Positions 10,201-19,637 of a stretch of DNA of 64,000 bases are shown piece by piece. The position numbers and the translations under genes were made by a program. How positions within the stretch are numbered: position 1 is the first letter of the stretch; each line of letters begins with the position of its first letter. The notes beneath the pieces are model-generated. The model had not been told where the DNA came from. It was given only the letters and a program-made list of their open reading frames with translations, and did not search any database. Origin of the DNA: Saposhnikovia divaricata. Its lineage: Eukaryota > Streptophyta > Magnoliopsida > Apiales > Apiaceae. The stretch lies in NCBI GenBank assembly GCA_036435485.1, contig CM071595.1:106136580-106200579 (forward strand), given 5' to 3'.

Positions 10201-10834
10201 ATATACTGGTCCTAGAGATCCTTCTTCACTGGCTGTTCCAGGTCGTGGTGTACCTCAAGAGAGTCTGGATAGACTGGAATCAGTGCAGTTGGTTCATCAG
10301 AAGAGTTTAGACAAAGACTTTCTTCTTTACTTCATGGCTGATGGGACAGTATTCAAAGTTGGTGAGGATGATATTGGCTTGAAATATTGGGAAGAACTAG
10401 AGTATGTTCTATATCTTCTCAAGGTGAATAGTCAAAGGACTCAATCTGTTGCTAATGTACTAAGACAGAAGATGACTCAGAATCTGGCTATTAGAGGACA
10501 GAAATACAACAGCAGATACTTTCCTAAGTACAGGGATTACCAAGGCAATCTCATTGAAATGAAGAAAGGTACTGCAAAGTTAAAAACTGATTTGGGAATC
10601 ACAGTACTTGACTTCAATACTCAGGCAGAAAAAGACAGATTTATCAGACTGGGAAATGAAATGAGAAGAAACAAGATTTATGATCTTAGGGCTGCTATTT
10701 ACCAAACAGATGAAAGTGATCCTCAACTCAGAGAAATCAAAGAAGCAATGAAGATTGAACTTGAAAATGCAGAAAGAAGATTGCTGATTTATTATCTCAG
10801 AACCATGCCAGATCTTGAAATGATTAGAGATTAA
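7280..10834 (+). CDS. SIRE-A additional ORF (aORF, 'env-like' position), 1184 aa, intact
   Basis: This single uninterrupted frame lies after pol, where Sireviruses carry an extra ORF often called env-like; I see no signal peptide or membrane segment. The ATG at 7280 is chosen; the six codons before it are open but start with TTG. Residues 1-260 form a conserved globular domain also seen in SIRE-B and SIRE-C (FWQNS, a short beta-rich stretch, KEWNFFFD, QIGYSLLYGSNFDFGRH). A Pro/Glu/Gln-rich segment follows, then basic patches that could be nuclear-localisation signals (SKRKSPEAVYTRRGKRMK, AKRRKV), a long acidic region, a coiled coil around residues 650-735 ending in DDVKKGE, and a charged C-terminal domain (LKYWEELEYVLYLL). 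Function unknown; a virion or nuclear accessory protein is as likely as an envelope. Confidence 0.85.
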   Translation: MASKAFTALGLRFVPNNYEAPLYHERVPESFHLMQNFLRDSEIGQALTGPATLSASQIASFWQNSVYVDGGESGTPTIIFTYEDQDHVITPQTVRDTMGFDTHTSYTLVNETYLREMLQEIGYMESLDKLSSIKRPNLRKEWNFFFDCITRTFQKKVTNWDAIPIDSLQIGYSLLYGSNFDFGRHVLMSLGDKLSESTTVYYARFCQMLFNACVPGLEIDETDEIDPFRVNKHIFSDMTNKDVGKENLPEFVMPLALRNFLNQPHEPQQDQQEPQHDAPQQDEPEQEPQQPEPHPEPQPEPNTESPAKQPSPTSNTNSDSSQSPPASQSRMQRVKKAVTKRRASLKQAEETQSKSKRKSPEAVYTRRGKRMKARANISKSLSVVEPTPPTSEEDSDNVPLAKRRKVIFSDSVDEDIEAPEIASQQIPPVEVEKDDIPGEDVMPAEDEVHAEDKMPAEEDARDGISPINDIPDSFMPFSDPISNIGVADQPTSVPSEAVASHTEVISDAHHTVEEGEEIDQATNVTSQSMPVAEPEQHEDNSEKPVENIAKPMAEDEPVNATSVEAEGDSSANSDASLSEPVQTDDKNTSFSQPCTSHEVERVQFAKNATEWYKEDCIFSTGRAAKFVKQSADTISNPEILSCLKATIVQVKTLDRRFDDTNLAITSLRNEVVAREMKMETHSKLVTTKFSKAQDNIFARLCKVEENQSDLSAKIDSIATSLELITSILMPDDVKKGERVVRRDSAGDGGASNNDKGKKKAEEVQTLKTSKSSKSQSVGRSTDTQGTSRTKSLLLFSNPQTDEELAAKLFIEENEEGVTIEDIEAEEKSLQEEHLKALKSDKVQKEKAPRPVLKGIVIKENVDADQRSHLSKKSTEAEAKIKLKGIAMEGEDSKKKDTTSISTQVVQKKENTTSVAKQVVFRPLSSQLKSVFGKGTLHDPDVLSGVSMNISDGKALSGKIGNNKAGLGSHRDRRQYTGPRDPSSLAVPGRGVPQESLDRLESVQLVHQKSLDKDFLLYFMADGTVFKVGEDDIGLKYWEELEYVLYLLKVNSQRTQSVANVLRQKMTQNLAIRGQKYNSRYFPKYRDYQGNLIEMKKGTAKLKTDLGITVLDFNTQAEKDRFIRLGNEMRRNKIYDLRAAIYQTDESDPQLREIKEAMKIELENAERRLLIYYLRTMPDLEMIRD
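9473..9490 (+). repeat. Internal PPT-like tract inside SIRE-A aORF
   Basis: GATGTCAAAAAGGGGGAG encodes DVKKGE just after the coiled coil. The same 18 nt occur without a mismatch in the SIRE-B aORF (minus, 44263-44246), and SIRE-C has CTAAGGGGGAGAAA at the matching position. It is a candidate central PPT. Confidence 0.6.
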
Positions 10835-10969
10835 AGTTCTGTAAGAATTTTCTTATTCTCTATAGTTTTTAAGCTTAAACTCTGAATCTGTATAAACACT
10901 GTATTTATCTATTTGTTTTGACATCATCAATTACTGTCATTAACTTGTACATTTTTGATAATGAACAAG

Positions 10970-10980
10970 TTGGGGGAGAT
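10970..10980 (+). other. SIRE-A polypurine tract
   Basis: TTGGGGGAGAT abuts the 3' LTR. The same GGGGGAGAT precedes the LTRs of SIRE-B and SIRE-C. Confidence 0.9.
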
Positions 10981-11053
10981 TGTTAAATATAATTGATGTG
11001 TTTTGATCAGTGTTTAAGTGTTACAGGGAGTTATCAGAGTTTAGCTGGAAGCA

Positions 11054-11112
11054 GTCAGAGTTTGTGTAAACTCTGACAGTTGGAAGCTCAACAGAGTTTG
11101 TTAAACTCTGTT
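11054..11112 (+). promoter_or_regulatory. Paired palindromes in SIRE-A U3
   Basis: Two perfect inverted repeats lie 12 bp apart: arms GTCAGAGTTT around a 4-nt loop (11054-11077), and arms AACAGAGTTT around a 3-nt loop (11090-11112). Both are dimers of the AAACTCTG motif that is scattered through the spacer. Position upstream of TATA suggests an enhancer. Confidence 0.75.
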
Positions 11113-11294
11113 TGAAGGAAGCACGTCTATTGTTCAACAGTGATTAAAGATTAATTATGGAAGCGATATCTTTGAAGATTGGATAGCTATCAAAGAGATC
11201 GAGTTCATAGGAGACGTGTGACAATCTGTAATTGATATCATTGTATAGCTGATTATTAGGAATATCAATTAGAGATTGTATCGTAGCTGTATGT

Positions 11295-11304
11295 TATATA
11301 AATA
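11295..11304 (+). promoter_or_regulatory. LTR TATA box (SIRE-A)
   Basis: TATATAAATA, about 180 bp downstream of the palindromes; expected core promoter of the genomic RNA. Confidence 0.65.
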
Positions 11305-11486
11305 CAGATAGGTTAACCCTAGAAGGGTATCGATAACGAATTATCATTATTGTAACCTAGCAGCTCTTTGTGATATTTTACATCACGAAGAGGGTTTGAA
11401 ATACAAGAAGTTTTTAAGTGCATAAACGCTTTTACTTGTTAATCTCTCATACAAAGTTGATTACTATTTGTGTATTCGGCCTAACA

Positions 11487-12174
11487 GATACTGATTTTCT
11501 AATATCTTTTCACACTTCTTTCCTCTAATAACCAATATCTTCCTTATTGCAAAATATCTTGCACAAAAAGTATTCTATAAATTGATAATTAACATAACTA
11601 AAAAAAATGACTTAAAATCTAATATCTAATAATAAAAATAAACAAAAATTAACGGGGTTTTACACATGTGATAGAAGTATCACCTAATTTTTTATTTTAC
11701 AGTCCGAATATTGTTTTTTAATAGCAGGTTTTTGACATCGAATAATGAAAATATTGTTTTTTAATGCTAATTAAGAACAGAAGACCTGATTCTGCTTATT
11801 CTTGATATTTTTTTTAAAAAAATGTTTTGTTAGCTAGTCTACTCCCTTAGTCATCGAGTCAGGATTTTGGTGTCAATTACATTTTGTTTATTAAATTAGG
11901 GCTTCATCTATGTTTTGCTGGTGTTTTTTTGTATGTATGTTTGTTTGGTATTGGTTTTGTGTGTTCTATATTTGTGTTTTATATTAGTACACAAACAGTC
12001 CCCTATTTTTGCAAAAGCTTTTTGAAAAAGAAGGCCTAATAACTTATAAGAGTACAATTATACTAAATGTAATATTTACGAATGCATGCTTTTGAAATCT
12101 ATTGTAGTGAAATGGAATCCAATCCTGTAGTGCTTAATCAGTAGCCTAAATATTACTAGAACTTTTACTGTGGT
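11487..12174. other. Unassigned AT-rich sequence between SIRE-A and TRG
   Basis: No gene or repeat terminus recognised. It was continuous with 22031 onward before TRG inserted at CTAGG, and may be intron or CACTA-internal DNA. Confidence 0.5.
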
Positions 12175-12179
12175 CTAGG
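12175..12179. repeat. Target-site duplication of TRG, left copy (CTAGG)
   Basis: CTAGG directly precedes the left LTR and is repeated directly after the right LTR at 22026-22030. Confidence 0.95.
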
Positions 12180-14565
12180 TGATGTGCCGAAACAGTGTAC
12201 AATATATTATCGCAAGCGCACGATCTCGTTTTAGTAATTTAAGATTCGATCCACAGGGAATAATATTCTCACAAAACCTTAATTTCCAATTTAATCGAAT
12301 TAGAACAATTTGGGATATTTGGATTTTGGTTTTACAAATTAAAATAAAAACAAAATGGAATGTAAACTAATTTAAAACTAAATTAATCTAACTTATTCTA
12401 AAATTATTCTAAATAGTATTATTAAATTATTCTACAAATTATTCTAAACTCCTAAATAAAAATTTGACTTTATTCCGAACACATTTTTTTTTATTTTTTT
12501 TTCTATTTTTAATTCCAAAAGAAAAATTAAACTAATTAAAAAAAAAATCGAAGACAGATAAACATTTAAAACAGAAACCGAACATAGCAGCTATAAGTTG
12601 ACTTCACAAACAGGACGCAGACTTGGTACAACTAACAGTAAAACTCGGAATTTAAACAAAGTCGTCTACAACAAAACTCAACAAACAATTTTCCAACTCA
12701 GTGAAAACTAGTACAAAACCGAAACATATCCACCAATTGACTCAGCTTTGACACCACAAAAGAAACTAACAGCGACTCGAAACACACTCGATATTAACTA
12801 AGCCTGCAACTCGTAAGTACAGGGACTACCATTACGACTCAGCAAACATGTCTAATTCGACTACAACGATTCAGCAAAGATTTCAAACTGCAAAACAGTA
12901 AACAGCGACACAGGCCGCTCGATCCAACAGCACCACAAAACTCGATTTACACAACACTGCAAACAGTCGATAAAACTCACAAAAACAATTCAAACTTAAT
13001 GATTTCAAGACAAACGACAGAATAAAACTCAGAAAATCACAAAGTAAACTCCAAACACGAACCCAAAACTCAGGGACGGAAGCTAGAACACGAACAAAAC
13101 AACACAAGAAAGAAAGAAACTGTACAAAACGATCTCAGCTAGAATTCCATCCTGAAAACGCAGCAACAAATGGAAACAAACTCGGCAATATGACAGAAAA
13201 ACACGAACAACAAACACGATTCCAAAAATAAATTTTCCGACGAAAGGCAAACTTAGAATCCAGAAAATACAAACAAAACAACGACTTAGAACTCAGCAGA
13301 AAAACGGGAATTAAAACGGACTCAGAAAACAACTCGCAAAACAGTAATCACAAACTCCGATACATACAACCGAATTACAAACATTTGGAACTCAGAACAC
13401 TAGAACAGACCAGGCATAAAACTCGCAAATTGCACACTAGCAAAACCAAACGAAAACAAGTCAATCTTAGTGAATGCAGACAGCAACCAACTCAGTAACA
13501 CTTAACAGCGAATTAAAATCTAAACTGGGGAAAGCCATCAAACCGAAACAAACTAGGGGAAAGGGGGTGGTGTTTTTGTGCGAAGAGGACAAGGGGAGGA
13601 GGATGTGATTTGCAGTGAAAAAGAGAGGGGAGAGGGAGAAATGGTAAAAGGATTGGTAAAAGAGAAGAAGGTAGAGGTTGTAAATGAGAAAGAAGGGAGG
13701 TGGGTGTTTTGTGTTGACAGAAAACGGAGGAAGAAAAAAACAAGGGGGAGGGGGATGTTTACTGTAAGGAGTTTAAGCAGAACAAATGGGCTTTAAAATT
13801 ATGAATTAAAACATGAAGTAAAAATGCTGGAAATAAAATTACTAATATTTTTGTAAATTTTTTTTTCTTTTTATTAATTATACTAACACATAGATATAAA
13901 ATTTTGGAATAAGAACAAGAATTTAAACCCACAACAAATTTGAGATTTAAAGGGGCGTAACTTAATATTAAAACGGAAATTAAAGTTATGAAAATAAATC
14001 CTTTAAATCGATACTTTCAATCCCGAGTGGTTAGCGACGCTACTTTATCCACCCGAGAATTTACGAAAATAACGAAACAAAGAACAAGGAAAAATAAAAT
14101 GAAAGAGAAATGCAAGGATTAAAATGAAACTTGAAATTGCATAAATATAAAAAATGTTTACAAGAAAATATAAAATTACAACTAAGAATTTGGAGATGAA
14201 CTAGAACAAAATTATAAGGCCTAATGCCTAATGTATGGTGTGTTTACAAATGAAGGAATGGTGGGTATTTATAGGAAAAGATTAGGGTTTTAGGTAGGTT
14301 AGATTGAATCTTGGCCATTGGTTTCATTTTTGGTTGGCTAAATCCTAGCCTTCCATTTGGTTTTGGTAAAATGTGCACCACCCTCCATTATCTTTCCTCT
14401 TTCTTCTATTTTGGTCCTTCCTTTCCTTCTTTTGTCATTTATTTCTTTATTTTGCCGTTTCTTCAGTTTTCTCGAATTTTCCTGAAACGCAACAAAATAA
14501 TTTAATAAAATACGAATACAAGCAATAAATAGGCAATAAAAATATGCAAAATTATGCACTTATCA
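12180..14565 (-). repeat. TRG 3' LTR (left copy), 2386 bp
   Basis: On the plus strand it runs TGATGTGCCG to GCACTTATCA, i.e. TG...CA. It holds purine-rich and T-rich blocks and several small chance ORFs that recur unchanged in the right copy. Confidence 0.95.
14266..14273 (-). promoter_or_regulatory. LTR TATA box of TRG (left copy)
   Basis: TATAAATA on the minus strand; the active 5' LTR copy has it at 21733-21726. Confidence 0.55.
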
Positions 14566-14600
14566 AATGCCCCCATACCTATCTTTTGCTCGTCCTCGAG
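14566..14600 (-). other. TRG PPT with upstream hairpin
   Basis: On the minus strand a hairpin CTCG-AGGA-CGAG (14600-14589) is followed after a short AT-rich gap by GGTATGGGGG and the 3' LTR. This is the functional PPT by position. Confidence 0.75.
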
Positions 14601-15916
14601 TAAAACAAAAAAGAAAAATCTAGAAAAACAATCCTATACTCCTTTTCGTAGGTGTGACGGGTAATTTTAGTTTTACCAACCCGTTAAACCTATAGACGAT
14701 CTCTACAGGAGGAGTGTTGTCTCCTAAGGGTTTACAGAAGATATACCCATAAAATCTTCGAGATAAGTCAGCAAGAATCCAACTTTCCTCTTTTAACCTA
14801 GCTTTCATTGGTGTCAACAAAACAATTTTTGCAGAAAAATACATGCCTTTAAAATAATTCTAATAATAGCCAAATTATAGGTTCCCACAATCCATTTGAA
14901 TAGACACAAAAAGTTTACAAAAATACCAAGGTGTGTAGTGAATTTAAGGCCTATGATGGATAAAGTGCATAAAAACATTTTCTCTTTTTCAACCAATATT
15001 GAACTGACCCAATCTCTATTAAAACAAGTATCTAGCCAAACTTTACATTCTTAGTAGTTAGACCGACCGTGCAATGGTTGAGGTCCCAAAAGACTTTTGC
15101 ATTAATACCCATTTAGCGAGTTTTCGGTCAACAATCCCAGATCACAAGGGACCTTAGGTTGCTAGGCACAAAGTCCCCTCAGACTTACTTACTCGGGTTA
15201 TCAATGAGCCCAACCTAGCCGATTTCCCTACTAAGAATTTATTACTAACATTCTACAACTACAAATATTTATTGACTCTTTTTCTTTTCTTTTCTCTTTT
15301 TTTTCTCAAATTTTTTTTTTTTTTTCACTATAGGAACAGACTCACGCAAAGGTTTGATTCGACATTGTTTTAACATGCGGGTTCTCTCTCAGGTATCGAA
15401 TAACATTCCTATACAATTTTTCCATCAAAGGTCTTGTGCAATTGTGCCGTCTCGGATTTTAAGCAAAAATTTGTTCGACACAAGTTTCATGAGAAAAACC
15501 TTACTTGACTACGTTCAAATCATCTAAAGGCATTATACATATAATTTTCGAAAAGAATTGTTAACACCAACTATTTCTAAAATTAAAAGAGTGGGAAGGA
15601 CAACTAAGCTAAAATATCTCTATTTTTTGGATTTTTAAAATTTTTCAATTTTTTTGATTTTTTGAAATTTTTCAATTTTTTTGTATTTTTCACATTTAAT
15701 GTATTTACACTAAACACCCTCCCCCATACCTAAATCATGCATTGTCCTCAATGTATGCAAAAAATGAACGAGAATGAAAGAAAGAGGAGGAAATACCTGA
15801 TAATGGATGTCGGGAGATGACAAACTTCAAAAAAAACAAGAAAGAAAAACAACTCACACATACAAATTCCCCCATACCTGAATTTCTCGGGGGGAGGTAA
15901 CAGAAGAAAAACCGAC
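14601..15916 (-). other. TRG 3' non-coding region with PPT-like copies
   Basis: No coding frame is recognised. On the minus strand GGTATGGGGG recurs at about 15730-15721 and 15881-15870. The first copy is preceded by the hairpin CATTG-AGGA-CAATG (15753-15740). Long T-rich runs lie at 15270-15330 and 15620-15690. Confidence 0.7.
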
Positions 15917-18841
15917 TCAGCCGATGCCGGTGGGAAACTTTGGGTGAAGCTGCGAGAAAAGATCAAGACATATTTGAAAATTTTGATTAGAACAGCCTTT
16001 CTCAATCAGCGTGGGATCATGCAACCTATTAGAACAAGAATCACTAGTGTTCACCCTAAACCCACTTGAGGCTTCTTTATTTCGTTTAAGCAGATTAGGG
16101 ACAATGAAATTCTGGTTAGGGGTCAAGTCACTAGGAATGACAAAAGATGAGGGTCCGATTTCTCCTAAAGGCTGTTGATCAAACTCGGGATGATAAACAA
16201 CCAAGTCAAATGCAGGTGGATGTAGTGCAACGGGACTCTCAATGACAGGCTCACTACTAACAATCTCGGATGGGGTCTCCCACGGAGAACAAATCGCATC
16301 TAATTCTCTCAGCATCTCTTCCGAAGTCATATCTTTCAATGAGTCAGCATACTCTCGAGTAGGCTCAGGGTTGACTTTGAAATCCTCAACGAGAAGAGAC
16401 TCAATTTCACTATCCTCGAAACTAGACCATGTGGCAAACTTGTTGACCAAATTAACCCCTACTGATGGTTCATAAAGCTCATTGGGTTCTTTCCCTACAT
16501 TGAAAATATTAAGGTCGATGGTCATGTTACCGAAAGTGAGTTTCATCGAACCGTTCCTACAATTGATCAAGGCATTGGATGTAGCAAGAAAAGGTCTTCC
16601 TAGGATGACAGGAATTTGGTTCTTGGAATTCATGACGGGTTGAGTCTCGAGGACAACAAAGTCAACCGGAAAGATAAAATCGCCAATTTTAATCAAGACA
16701 TCTTCAATTAATCCCTTGGGCATTTTTATAGAACGATCGGCAAGTTGAAGTGTCATATTGGTCTTTTTGAGCTCGCCTAAACCTAGGGCTTGATAGACCG
16801 AAAATGGGAGGAGATTCACACTAGCGCCTAAGTCAAGTAAAGCCTTGTCCACGAAAGTATTACCTATGACACATGAAATAGTTGGACAACCGGGGTCCTT
16901 GTACTTCACGGGAATTTGGTTAGAAAGAATTGAGCTCACTTGGGACGTCAAGAAGGCTTTCTTAGGGACTTGGGTGGTTCGCTTATGCGTACACAAATCT
17001 TTTAGACACTTGGCATATGAAGGAATTTGTTGAATGGCATCTAAAAGAGGAATGTTTATCTCGACTTGCTTGAAAACTTCCAGAATTTTGTCTACTTGAG
17101 CCGATTGCTTGGGAAGGAGTAGTCTTTGAGGATACGGAGCTTTTGGCTTAAGGACTCGCTCATTAGACACATCGGGAAGGGATTTTGGAAGTGGAGTATC
17201 AGACGAAGATTTGGTAGGTGAAGAGGAAGAAGGTATTTGGGAAGATGAGGAAGGTTTATGAGAAGATTCTGTTGAATCAGGAGTTGAGTGATTATGGTCA
17301 GATTCAACATTTGACTCTTCCTCTTTTTCTGGAGACTCGACACCTACTTGATTGTCAACTTGATTCCCCGACCTTAAAGAAATTATGGCATTAATACTTT
17401 CAGGAGGTCTTTGGTTAAGGGGGAATCTAGGGTTTACCTCAGGTTGACTCGGGAATTTATTCTTCTCACGCTCACTCATGGTGTTGGCTAACTGACTCAC
17501 TTGAACTTCCAACTTAGATATGGCTTGAGTACTAGCGTTCAAAATTTGCCTATCTTGAGCCATGGTTTGCATGAAGGCTTGTTGAGATTGAGCCAAATTA
17601 GTTGTTGATTTTAAAAGCGCATCAAGGCTCTTTTCCAAGGAATTAAATCTCTTATCTGACTCATGAAAGCCGGGAGGAAGGGCGGGTGTTTGAGTCGGAA
17701 TAGGACCATGATTTTGAGTTGGGTTTGGAAAAGGTCCTTGGTTTGGAGGTGAGTAAGAATTCTGATTGGGCCTTTGAAAAGAAGGTGGCGGAGATTGAAA
17801 ATTTTGGCCCTGGTTCCACGAGAAATTTGGGTGATTCTTCCAACCGGGATTGTATGTAGGTGCAAAAGGGTCATTCCTAGGGTTGGGTTGAAACACCGCA
17901 TTGATTTGTTGAAAATCTTGGAAACTTTGCATCCCTTGATTCGGGTGCGTAGACATATGTGAGGGACCACTATGCGTTTCTAGGGCTTCGAGTCGTCTAG
18001 CAAGGGTGGCTAACTTGGCATCGGTTGCGATGTTACTTCCAATTGAATGCAAACCCCTAGAAGATGAACTAGAGCATTCGGTAGACTTATTTGGTTCCCT
18101 AGTGGACTCCCACAACATAGTCTTCTCGGCTAACTCTTCAAAAAATTCCCACCCTTCGTCCTCATCTTTTTCCATGAATTTACCTTGACACATTGACTCT
18201 AATAAGGCAGTGGTTCGACTATCCAAGGCTTCATAAACAATTTTGCATAGTCTCCATTTTTCTATTCCGTGGTGGGGGCATTGTGATAAAAGACTTTTGA
18301 AACGATCAAATAATTTCCAAAAAGACTCATTTTCTTTTTGATGAAATTGATTAATTTCATTTGTAATTCTCGTAGTCTTGTGATTAGGAAAATATTTTTT
18401 TAGAAACATTACCACAAATCCCTCCCACGTGGAAATAGAATTAACGGGAAGACTATACAACCATTTCTTAGCATTTTCTTTAAGCGCGAAATTAATGAGC
18501 CTAAGCCTAATTGAGTCCTCGGTTAATTGTTGGAGTTTTTATAAGGCACAAACCTCCTCGAATTCATGAAGAAAAAGGTAGGGATCCTCACCGTCGCTCC
18601 CGGTAAATTTTGGTAACATGCTAATGTGATGGGCTTTAATCTCAAAATTATTACCAGTAACCGGTGGAAGAGTGATACACGAGGGTTGAGCGGAGCGGGT
18701 GGGATAGCAACGGTCCTTAAGAGATGTGGCCATGGTTACTACTGGTTCGGAATTATCAAAAGACTCGGAATCGGGTGATGAAGAAATCTCGAATGATTTC
18801 ACTAGTCTAGAAGAATTATCCCTAATCCAAGTAGTTCGCAT
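15917..18841 (-). pseudogene. gag: TRG Gag-protease, one in-frame stop
   Basis: One frame of about 975 codons starts at the ATG at 18841 and is broken only by TAA at codon 101 (18541-18539). The capsid-type Gag domain follows (KKWLYSLPVNSISTW, FLKKYFP, QCPHHGIEKW), then an Asn/Pro/Gln-rich stretch containing the Athila-type NHPNFSW motif, then ISLRSGN. The aspartic protease around residue 668 has LDLGASVNLLP, LQLADRSI and ILGRPFLAT, as in Athila. The frame ends in a short serine-rich tail where RT would start in an autonomous element. Gag coats the RNA and the protease matures it; both could act for this element and for others. The single stop may be recent decay, since the LTRs are almost identical. 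Confidence 0.9.
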
Positions 18842-19613
18842 AAACCACGAAAGGAAAACACGTAGCAAATAATTTGCGAAAAATTAAGCACACAAAACAA
18901 AGGGTGAAAAATCAAAAGAAAGATCTATCCTTAAGACACACTAAAAACTTCGTAAATTAAGAATTATTCAGACCGATTCGGCCAGATTAGAGCAGGCATT
19001 GCCAAGAGGCCAAACTCGTCACTTAGACACCGAATCTTAACAGCCAGGCGAACCTTAGACACTGAAAGTCATGAATAAGTCTTAATTACGTTATTTTTAG
19101 GTACCTTTCTAATTGAACGTGAAATCCTAGGGGCAAACGTCTAATTAATGCAACAAACAACGATATATATAAAACTATAAACAATTGTGGATGCTTACAC
19201 TACGTGTTTTAACTAAAAGAAGAAGAAAATTAACGTACCTTTGGGTCCTCCAGCAATCACCACAGTTTATAAGGTACGAAAAATTAAAAATAAGAAAATA
19301 AAAATCTAGATGATGTGCCCTAAGTGATTAAATGCATGATGCAACAATTATGTATTTACAACAATTTTTTTTTGTGATTTTTGATTTTTTTTTTTTGATT
19401 ATTTTGGGATTTTCTAAAAATAAAAAGATGAAAAGTCTTAAATTCGGGTTACCGAAGCAGGTTTCCAAAAATTCCAATTTTCCTCCACGCTCCGAAAGAA
19501 ATTCCCGAAGTTCCGGACTTTTCTGAAAAAAATGAAAAAAAAAAAAAAAAAATAAGATACACGAAAGAAAACTAATCCGAAAAATTAAAAATTAAGTCGC
19601 GAAAAATAATTAG
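18842..19613 (-). other. TRG leader between PBS and gag
   Basis: No ORF. AT-rich sequence with T and A homopolymers at 19370-19400 and 19525-19550; expected position of packaging signals. Confidence 0.6.
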
Positions 19614-19631
19614 TCCCCGGCAGCGGCGCCA
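19614..19631 (-). other. TRG primer-binding site, tRNA-Asp type
   Basis: The plus strand reads TCCCCGGCAGCGGCGCCA, which from memory equals the 3' end of plant tRNA-Asp with one difference (CAG for CAA). It lies 6 nt inside the 5' LTR. Athila/Tat elements characteristically use this primer. Confidence 0.85.
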
Positions 19632-19637
19632 AAAACT

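Larger units (their letters stand above)
1..11486 (+). mobile_element. SIRE-A: Sirevirus-type Ty1/copia retrotransposon, 5' end outside window
   Basis: The order gag - protease - integrase - RT - RNase H defines Ty1/copia. A long extra ORF between pol and the 3' LTR, together with a GGGGGAGAT polypurine tract, is typical of the Sirevirus (SIRE/Maximus) lineage. The 5' LTR, primer-binding site and start of gag lie left of base 1, so target-site duplication and LTR identity cannot be assessed. Pol and the aORF are uninterrupted and gag has one in-frame stop, so the element is fairly young. The 2.3-kb spacer between pol and the aORF holds motif clusters, a hairpin repeat and an antisense ORF, listed separately. 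Confidence 0.93.
10981..11486 (+). repeat. SIRE-A 3' LTR, 506 bp
   Basis: The LTR starts TGTTAAAT right after the PPT and ends CCTAACA, giving TGTTA/TAACA terminal inverted repeats. U3 carries two palindromes built from the AAACTCTG motif, then a TATA box at 11295. Confidence 0.9.

Noticed and set aside
12883..14559. Several 60-76-codon ORFs in the TRG LTRs, repeated at 20343-22019
   Set aside because: Identical in both copies only because they lie in the LTRs; no promoter-ORF logic or motif.
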